A stretch of 64,000 nt of DNA from DASXYG01 sp036502625 (GTDB taxonomy: Bacteria; Actinomycetota; Actinomycetes; Streptosporangiales; Streptosporangiaceae). Shown one piece after another: positions 58,063 to 64,000 of the stretch; the stretch's first letter is position 1, and each line of letters opens with the position of its first letter. A program made the translations under genes and the position numbers. Where the stretch lies: assembly GCA_036502625.1 (NCBI GenBank), contig DASXYG010000107.1:124001-188000 (forward strand). Reading direction: 5' to 3'. Below the pieces are notes generated by a model. That model searched no databases. It was not told the origin of the DNA and saw only the letters and a program-made list of their open reading frames with translations.

Positions 58063-59342
58063 CCCGCCGCGCGGGCCAGGGCGGCGCCGAGCCGCCTGAT
58101 GCCCTCGCTGATCTCGTCGTCCGGCACGTGGCTGAACGCCAGCCGCAGGTGCGGCGAGTCGCCGGGCCCCCAGCCGCGGAACGAGGTCGTGCCCGCGTCG
58201 CCGCCCGCGGCGAACACGTTGCCGCTGACGTACGTCACGCCCTCCTCGCGCGCGGCCCCGGCCAGCGCGAGCGGGTCGGTGCCGGCGGCGAGCGTCAGCC
58301 ACGCGAAGAAGCCGCCGCCGGGCTCCTGCCAGGTGACGTACGGCGCGCAGTGCGCGGCCAGGCCCCGGACGACATGGGCGCTCTTCGCGGCGTAGTGGCC
58401 GCGCAGCCGCGGGATGTGCGCGTCGAGGAAGCCGGTGCGCGCCAGGTGGGCGACGGCGCGCTGCACGAGCGGGCTCGTGCCCATGTCGGTACGAGTGGCC
58501 ACCAGCGCGCCCGTGACGTCGTCGGCGGCCTGGCACCAGCCGAGGCGCAGGCCGGGGGCGAGGATCTTGCTGAACGTGCCGATGCGGATGACGCCCGCGC
58601 CGCCGGCCATGGCGTACAGCGACGGGGGCGGCTCGGTGCCGAACCACACCTCGCGGTACGCCTCGTCCTCGACGATCAGCGTGCCGTGCCGGGCGCACAG
58701 GTCGAGGACCGTACGGCGGCGGTCCGCGGCGAGCGTGGCGCCGGTCGGGTTCTGGTACGCGGGGATCGTGTAGAGCATCTTCGCGGGGGTGCCGGCCGCG
58801 GCGAGCCGGTCGAGGAGGTCCGCCAGGGCGTCCGGGTCGAGGCCGTCGCCGTCCACCGGAACCGTCTCGATGCGCGGGGTCGCCTGGAGCAGGGTGCGCA
58901 CCGAGCCGGAGAAGCTGAACTCCTCGACGACCACGACGTCGCCGGGGTCGAGGAAGGTGTCGGCGATGTTGGCGAGCGCGCCCGCGGCGCCGTTGGTCAG
59001 CGTGAACCGCGCGGCCGAGCCGGGCGTGCCGTCGATGGCCGCCCAGTGGACGGCCAGCCATTCGCGCAGCGCCGGGTGGCCCTGGGCGCCGCCGTACTGC
59101 AGGGCCGGGTCGGTGTCGGTGGCGAGCACCTTGGCGAACGCCGCGGTCAGCTCGTCGGCGGGCAGCACCTCCGGGTCGGGCAGCCCGGCCACGAACCCGA
59201 TCGGCGGGTCCTCCCCCGCCGGGACGTCGGCGCCCGAGCCGGGGCCCGCGTACGCCGCGCCGACCCGCCGGGCCCGCTGCGACAACCGCTCCGTACCAGG
59301 CCGCCCGTCCGGGCCCTGGCCACGCACTTCGCTGACGGCCAC
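58053..59342 (-). CDS. PLP-dependent aminotransferase (class I/II, 2-aminoadipate/LysN-like)
   Basis: 429 residues. Fold-type I PLP enzyme without the N-terminal HTH of MocR proteins. LQYGGAQGHPALREWLA, YTIPAYQNPTGATLA, EDEAYREVWFG and the Schiff-base Lys in GTFSKILAPGLRLGW are family marks. Likely accepts 2-aminoadipate-, aromatic- or branched-type substrates. The AraC gene lies 46 bp upstream on the same strand and probably activates it. Confidence 0.92.
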   Translation of the reverse strand: MAVSEVRGQGPDGRPGTERLSQRARRVGAAYAGPGSGADVPAGEDPPIGFVAGLPDPEVLPADELTAAFAKVLATDTDPALQYGGAQGHPALREWLAVHWAAIDGTPGSAARFTLTNGAAGALANIADTFLDPGDVVVVEEFSFSGSVRTLLQATPRIETVPVDGDGLDPDALADLLDRLAAAGTPAKMLYTIPAYQNPTGATLAADRRRTVLDLCARHGTLIVEDEAYREVWFGTEPPPSLYAMAGGAGVIRIGTFSKILAPGLRLGWCQAADDVTGALVATRTDMGTSPLVQRAVAHLARTGFLDAHIPRLRGHYAAKSAHVVRGLAAHCAPYVTWQEPGGGFFAWLTLAAGTDPLALAGAAREEGVTYVSGNVFAAGGDAGTTSFRGWGPGDSPHLRLAFSHVPDDEISEGIRRLGAALARAAGQR

Positions 59343-59388
59343 GCAGGCCTCCTGTTCCGATGGTTCCGCTGGTTCGGCTGGTTCGGCG

Positions 59389-60294
59389 TCATCGCCGGCG
59401 GCGCAACCCCGTCGGCGTCACCGAGAGTATGCGCCGGAAGGCCCGCGTCATCTGCGCCGGGGCGGCGAATCCGCACCGCCGCGCGATCTCGGCCACCGGC
59501 AGGTCGCTGGTGAGCACCAGGTGCTTGGCACGTTCCACCCGGCGCTGGGTGACGTAGCGGTACGGCGGGACGCCGGTCGCCGACTTGAACATCCGGGCGA
59601 AGTGGAACGGGCTGAGGTTCTCCGCGGCGGCCAGGTCCGACAGCGTCAGCGGGTGGTCAAGCGCGGCGTCGACCCGCTCGCGCACCCGCGCGGCCAGCGC
59701 GTCCGCGCGGCGCCGCGACGGCTCCTCCCGCGGGTACGGGCCGCGGCTGGCGTAGCGGCGCAGCAGCCGTACGGCCAGGGCGGTCGCCAGCGCGTCGGCC
59801 AGGGCGTCGCCGCCGCGCTCGTCCTCGCGGGCGCGCGCCTCGGCGGCCAGCGCCAGGCCGATCATGCGCGCCTGCGGGTCCGGGCCGTGGCGCTCGCACG
59901 GGAACCGCGCCGTCTCCGTGCCGACCACGCCCGCCGCCAGGCCGTCCACGAACGCGGGGTCCAGCGCCACGTTCAGCACCTCGATCTCCTCGCACCACGT
60001 GAAGCTGGACACCAGCCAGGCGGGCGTGAACACCACGTCGCCGGGCTCCGGCCGCAGCTCGGCACGGCCGTGCGCGTTCCGGTAGTCGTACACCCGCGCC
60101 GGCCGGATCTGCACCGACAGCAGGTGCTCGGTCAGGAAGCGGTCGCGCAGCTCCGTCGGCGGCAGCACCTGCTGCTCGACCTTGACGTGGCGCCACCCGG
60201 CCGCGGTGCTGCTCAGCGACAGCGAGGAGTCGCCGGCCAGCCGCAGCGCCCGCCCGTCATCGCCGGCATGCGCAAGGATCCGACTCAGCGGCAC
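59389..60294 (-). CDS. AraC-family transcriptional regulator with cupin domain
   Basis: 301 residues. Cupin-like N-terminal effector domain (about 30-160, VEQQVLPPTELRDRFLTEHLLSVQIRPARVYDYRNAHGRAEL) and C-terminal double HTH: LTLSDLAAAENLSPFHFARMFKSATGVPPYRYVTQRRVERAKHLVL and VAEIARRCGFAAPAQMTRAFRRILSVTPTGLRRRR. First of a two-gene unit with the aminotransferase. The effector is unknown. Confidence 0.92.
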   Translation of the reverse strand: MPLSRILAHAGDDGRALRLAGDSSLSLSSTAAGWRHVKVEQQVLPPTELRDRFLTEHLLSVQIRPARVYDYRNAHGRAELRPEPGDVVFTPAWLVSSFTWCEEIEVLNVALDPAFVDGLAAGVVGTETARFPCERHGPDPQARMIGLALAAEARAREDERGGDALADALATALAVRLLRRYASRGPYPREEPSRRRADALAARVRERVDAALDHPLTLSDLAAAENLSPFHFARMFKSATGVPPYRYVTQRRVERAKHLVLTSDLPVAEIARRCGFAAPAQMTRAFRRILSVTPTGLRRRR

Positions 60295-60319
60295 CCCCGG
60301 ATTCTAGGCGCGCACGGCG

Positions 60320-61993
60320 TCAGTCCCGCATTCCGGGGTCGCGCTCGGGCGACTGGCTCCCGCCGAGCCGGGTGATCGGCGCCAGCCGGGCCAGGTCGAT
60401 GTCCAGGACCGCCGGGCCCTCGGCGGCGACGGACGCGGCGAAGGCGGCCGCGAACTCCGCCGCGCCGCCCACCCGTACACCGCGCACGCCCACGGACTCG
60501 GCGAGCGCCGCGAAGTCCGGGGTGGCCAGGTCGACGTCGTGCGGGGTGCCGTCGTACGTCGCGCGCTGGATGCCGCGCAGGACGCCGTAGCCGCGGTCGT
60601 TGAACACGCAGACGGTGATCGGCAGGTGGTACTGCGCGGCGGTGGCCAGCTCGCCGACGCTCAGCATGAGCCCGCCGTCGCCCTGGATCACCACCGTACG
60701 GGCGCCGGTGCCGACGGCCGCGCCCACGGCCAGCGGCAGGCCGGGCCCGATCGCCGCGGACGTCGGCCGCAGCGAGGTGCGCGGCGTGAGGATCGGCAGC
60801 AGGTTGTCGCCCCAGGTGTAGGCGGGCACGGTGGCGTCGCGGACCACCACGCCCTCGCGCGGCAGGTGGGTGCGGATGGCCGCGCAGATCGCCCGGTGGT
60901 CCGGGCCGATGCGCTCCAGCGCCTGCTCCCGCGCCTGCGCGGCGGCCTTGCGCGCCTGCACCGCCCATTCGGCGTCGCCCTCGTCGCGCGCCGCCGGGAG
61001 GTGCGCCGTGATCGCGCGCAGCGCGGCGACCGCGTCGCCGGTCAGGCCGATGTCGACCGGGTAGCTGCGGCCGATGACGGACGGGTCGGCGTCCACGTGC
61101 GCCAGCGGGCCGCCGAGCCGCAGCGTCCACGCCGCGGTCGGCTGCATCTGGAAGCGGGTGCCCACCGCCAGGACGTAGTCGGCGGACTCCAGCACCTCGC
61201 GTACGGGGGCGGAGGTCAGCAGCGAGCCGAGGCTCAGCGGGTGGTCCTCGGGGATGGCGCCGCGGCCGTTGGTGGTCGTCACCACGGGCGCGTCCAGGCG
61301 CTCGGCCAGCGCGACCACCTCGGCGGACGCGCCGGACGACACCGCGCCGCCGCCGGCCCAGATCAGCGGGCGCGACGCGGCGGCCAGCCGGGCGGCGATC
61401 CGCTCGGCGCGCGCCGCGTCGACCCGCGCGGGCGGCGGCTCGTCGGCGCGGACGGGCGGCGCGGCCTCGCGGGCGTACTGCAGGTCGATGGGGATCTCCA
61501 CGGCGCACGGCTGCGGGCGGCCGGTACGCGCCATCCGGGCGGCGCGGGCGATCGCGTCGGGGATGTCGGCGGTGCGGCCCACCGTGATCGTCTCCCGGGT
61601 GAGGTCGCGCAGCATGGCGGGCTGCCGCTCCGCCTCGTGCAGGAAGCCGCGGCCCTGCCCGTAGAAGCGGCTCTCCACCTGGCCGGTGATCATCAGCACC
61701 GGCGAGGACGCGAACCCGGCCTCGAACAGCCCGCCCATCGCGTTGGCCGCGCCCGGCCCGGTGCTGGTCAGCGCGACGCCCAGCCGTCCGGTCGTCCGGG
61801 CGTAGGCGTCGGCGGCGTGCACCGCGGCCTGCTCGTGGCGCACGTCGACCGCCGCGATGCCGTCCGCGCCGGCGATGGCGTGGAAGACCGGCAGGTTGTG
61901 CACGCTGACGATGCCGAACACGTGGCGGACCCCCAGCGCCTGCAGGGCCCGTACGACGAGTTCGCCGCCGGTCAGGTCGTCCGTCTCTGTCAT
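60320..61993 (-). CDS. ThDP-dependent enzyme of the acetolactate synthase/decarboxylase family
   Basis: 557 residues, three-domain ThDP enzyme (Pyr, FAD/regulatory-like, PP). VDVRHEQAAVHAADAYAR contains the catalytic Glu; the PP domain has the ThDP/Mg motif GDGGLMLSVGELATAAQYHLPITVCVFNDRGYGV. It might be an acetolactate synthase-like enzyme or a 2-oxo-acid decarboxylase; position next to a dedicated MFS importer and an aminotransferase favours the latter. Overlaps the MFS gene stop (ATGA). Confidence 0.9.
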   Translation of the reverse strand: MTETDDLTGGELVVRALQALGVRHVFGIVSVHNLPVFHAIAGADGIAAVDVRHEQAAVHAADAYARTTGRLGVALTSTGPGAANAMGGLFEAGFASSPVLMITGQVESRFYGQGRGFLHEAERQPAMLRDLTRETITVGRTADIPDAIARAARMARTGRPQPCAVEIPIDLQYAREAAPPVRADEPPPARVDAARAERIAARLAAASRPLIWAGGGAVSSGASAEVVALAERLDAPVVTTTNGRGAIPEDHPLSLGSLLTSAPVREVLESADYVLAVGTRFQMQPTAAWTLRLGGPLAHVDADPSVIGRSYPVDIGLTGDAVAALRAITAHLPAARDEGDAEWAVQARKAAAQAREQALERIGPDHRAICAAIRTHLPREGVVVRDATVPAYTWGDNLLPILTPRTSLRPTSAAIGPGLPLAVGAAVGTGARTVVIQGDGGLMLSVGELATAAQYHLPITVCVFNDRGYGVLRGIQRATYDGTPHDVDLATPDFAALAESVGVRGVRVGGAAEFAAAFAASVAAEGPAVLDIDLARLAPITRLGGSQSPERDPGMRD

Positions 61994-63315
61994 GCGTACT
62001 GTCCGATCGTCGGGGCGGCCGCCGCGCGGGGCCGCCGCCAGGGGCCCTTGAAGAAGAACAGCAGCGGGATGAAGCAGAACTTCATGGCGGTCGCGATGAC
62101 CAGCCACGTCTGCCACCCGCCGCCCATGCCTATCACCGCGGGCGCGCCGAGCGACACGGTGATCGTGCAGGCGCGGGCGATGAAGCCGTACAGGCCCCAC
62201 GCGCGGCCCTGCGCCGCCGGCGCGATGTCCTCGGTGGTCTCGGAGTAGTTGGCCAGCCAGGTGCAGAAGCCGATGCCGCTGCCCAGGCCGAGGGTGGCGC
62301 TGGCGACCATCAGCGGGCCGGTCGAGCCGCCGGAGCCGGCGAAGTACGCGAAGAAGCCGGTGGACGCGACCGCGAGCACGGCGCCGACCAGCATGACGGC
62401 CTTGCGCATCTGGAGCCGGTCGGAGATCCAGCCGAACACCGGCAGCGCGATCAGCTCCGCGACCCACATGACCGTCATCAGCCGGGACGCCTCGGCCGTG
62501 CGGATGCCGAACGACTCGGTGAGGATCACCGTGCCGTAGACGGAGAACGTGACGAACGAGGTCACCCAGAAGTAGCAGGCGAACATGTTCACCCACACGA
62601 CCGGGCGGCGCAGCAGCGCGCCGTACGAGCCCTGCCGGGCCGGCGCCGCCTCCGGTTCGGCGGCCGGCTCCACGCCGCGCGACTCGGTGAGCATGATCCG
62701 CCCGCGCAGCGCCGGCGAGAGGTCCGCGATGGTCGCCGCGATCACCACGCTGAAGACCAGCGAGAGCACGCCCATGATGACGAACTGCGACCGCCAGGAA
62801 TCGTGGAAGAGGTCCAGCGTCACGGCCGCGATGCCGGACGCCAGGAAACTCGACCCGACCGGCCCGCAGTCCCAGAATGCGAAACTGGACGCGCGGCCCA
62901 TGCGCGGGGAGAAATCGCGCACGAGCGGTGCCGTGGCCGCGATCGCCGCGCTTTCCACGAACGTCAGCACGAAACGCAGCACGAACAGTTCGGTCGCGTT
63001 GCTCACCAGCACCATGGCCAGGCAGCAGAATCCGGTGAGGAACAGCAGCGGCGTGAGCACCTTGACCCGGCCCACCCGGTCGCACCAGCGCCCGGCCAGC
63101 AGCGCGGAGACCGCACCGGTCAGCGTCGTCACCGCCTGGATCAGGCCGTACGTGCCGAGGCTCATGCCGAGGTCTTTGAGCAGCAGCGGCAGGACCGGGG
63201 ATATCTGCAGTTCGTACGCCGCGATCAGATTGGCGAGAATGGCCATGAGCAGCAGCCACATTCGCCGCCCGCCCTGCGGATACCGATGGAGAACGCGCAC
63301 CCGGAGAATCGCCAC
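61990..63315 (-). CDS. MFS transporter, about 12 helices
   Basis: 441 residues from GTG 63315 (GAAAGGCGGG about 5-10 nt upstream; another GTG 18 bp earlier is possible). After a basic N-terminus (HRYPQGGRRMW) come 12 helices with motif A GRWCDRVGRVKV after helix 2 and a second copy GWISDRLQMRKAV between helices 8 and 9. Coupled by ATGA to the ThDP-enzyme gene, so it probably imports that enzyme's substrate (a 2-oxo or aromatic acid). Confidence 0.88.
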   Translation of the reverse strand: MAILRVRVLHRYPQGGRRMWLLLMAILANLIAAYELQISPVLPLLLKDLGMSLGTYGLIQAVTTLTGAVSALLAGRWCDRVGRVKVLTPLLFLTGFCCLAMVLVSNATELFVLRFVLTFVESAAIAATAPLVRDFSPRMGRASSFAFWDCGPVGSSFLASGIAAVTLDLFHDSWRSQFVIMGVLSLVFSVVIAATIADLSPALRGRIMLTESRGVEPAAEPEAAPARQGSYGALLRRPVVWVNMFACYFWVTSFVTFSVYGTVILTESFGIRTAEASRLMTVMWVAELIALPVFGWISDRLQMRKAVMLVGAVLAVASTGFFAYFAGSGGSTGPLMVASATLGLGSGIGFCTWLANYSETTEDIAPAAQGRAWGLYGFIARACTITVSLGAPAVIGMGGGWQTWLVIATAMKFCFIPLLFFFKGPWRRPRAAAAPTIGQYA

Positions 63316-63437
63316 AAGCCCGCCTTTCGCCACCCCCGAACGGATCGCGCAGACAATTCCACGATACGTACCGGACGCCGGCAGTAAACCGCGATTCTTG
63401 CCGAGCGACCGCCGATACTTGCTCCGGCGGGCCGGGG

Positions 63438-64000
63438 TCAGGCGCGCGTCGGCACGCCCGCGTTCGCGAGGACGTCCCTGGCCGGGAGCGCCACGCTCTG
63501 CGCGGCGGTCATGCCGGTGGCGGCGAGATGGGCGTCCACGATCCGCAGCCCGGCCGCGTATCCGGCGAAGTCCGGCAGCCCCACCGGCTCGCTCCCCATG
63601 CGCCGGGCGGTCGCGTCGCCGTAGACGTACGGCGGGAGGTTCGCCATGCCGGAGACGTCGATCGCCGCGGTGACCTTCGCGCAGGCGTCGTCGAGCTCGG
63701 CGCCGGTGAGCGTGGTCGCCCACGGCCCCATCGCCTGCTCCCCCGCCAGCTCCCGTACGAACGCCTCGGCCAGCCCCTCCGCGACGACCTGCTCGCCGAC
63801 CGTGACCGTCGCCGGGTTCCAGACGACGTTGGCGTAGCGCACGTTGTGGTGCAGCTCGTGCGCGGCCGCGTAGCCGATCTTCGCCAGGCTCGTCGCGGTG
63901 GGCCACATGGTGAGGTGGACGGCACCCGGGATGCCGCCCATGCCGAGGTAGCCGGAGTTGCGCACGGCGAACAGCTCGTCGTCCGGGTCGCCGAGGACCA
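63438..64000 (-). CDS. DUF2268-like putative zinc protease, 5' truncated by window edge
   Basis: The frame remains open to the right edge (DPDDELFAVRNSGYLGMGG...), so the beginning is missing; about 187 residues are visible. The metal-binding helix GYAAAHELHHNVRY (HExxH) followed by VAEGLAEAFVRELAGE (third ligand Glu) fits the DUF2268 predicted Zn-dependent protease group. C-terminal part (GLPDFAGYAAGLRIVDAHLAATGMTAAQ) is typical as well. Cytoplasmic by absence of visible signal, but the N-terminus is not seen. Confidence 0.85.
   Translation of the reverse strand, partial: VLGDPDDELFAVRNSGYLGMGGIPGAVHLTMWPTATSLAKIGYAAAHELHHNVRYANVVWNPATVTVGEQVVAEGLAEAFVRELAGEQAMGPWATTLTGAELDDACAKVTAAIDVSGMANLPPYVYGDATARRMGSEPVGLPDFAGYAAGLRIVDAHLAATGMTAAQSVALPARDVLANAGVPTRA

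Overview
The window is high-GC DNA (roughly 73-75% G+C by eye) with GTG/TTG starts, many 4-bp ATGA/GTGA gene overlaps, two F420-type oxidoreductases, a mycothiol-dependent-enzyme homologue, P450s with a 3Fe-4S ferredoxin, and PadR/IclR/CGNR/HxlR regulators. This points to a filamentous actinomycete. The style suggests the Streptosporangiales/Thermomonosporaceae (Actinomadura-like), but that placement is an inference. No rRNA, tRNA, phage, transposase or CRISPR was recognised. Both edges cut genes: a GH25 lysozyme on the left and a DUF2268-type protease on the right.

Layout. 0-2 kb: two secreted proteins facing a shared terminator. 2.0-10.6 kb: an eight-gene leftward operon with an M20 deacylase, two permeases, binding protein and ATPase of an RbsABC-type sugar importer, a KDG-type sugar kinase, a KDPG aldolase and an amidohydrolase/lactonase-like enzyme. 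A perfect operator-like palindrome lies in front of it. A near-identical site covers the start codon of an IclR regulator at 13.2-14.0 kb, so that regulator probably controls both. 10.7-24 kb: XRE/map pair, PPOX protein, prfC, an SDR, an autoregulated-looking PadR/GyrI pair, a DUF2332 protein, an epoxide hydrolase divergent from a CGNR regulator (two identical-style operators between them), and a MetE-like protein. 24-36 kb: acyl-CoA synthetase, a KAP-like membrane NTPase, a small secreted protein, GNAT, DHFR-like protein, a two-component pair, an AhpD-fold protein, a bacterial eRF1-like (baeRF) protein and an NAD-binding protein.

36-44 kb: an adenosine deaminase-family gene, a DHA2 efflux pump and, divergently, a coupled P450-TetR-ferredoxin-ferredoxin reductase-P450 cluster with a TetR-style operator at the divide. 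44-58 kb: mostly single housekeeping or accessory genes (CDF metal exporter, F420 enzymes, lipoproteins, subtilase, methyltransferase, a second epoxide hydrolase, crotonase/HxlR pair). 58-63.4 kb: AraC-aminotransferase and MFS-ThDP enzyme pairs that probably handle amino or 2-oxo acids.

The most distinctive non-genic signal is a family of 75-bp elements filling four of the five large gaps (11.8-12.7, 19.1-19.9, 21.8-23.0, 28.4-29.0 kb). There are about 19 copies, each ending in an invariant CGCGC/GCGCG hairpin plus CCTTT, preceded in most copies by a GCGGGAAA-type box. One gap contains an exact 152-bp tandem array and another an inverted 3+3 arrangement. These gaps carry long open frames in several phases, but I regard none of them as genes.
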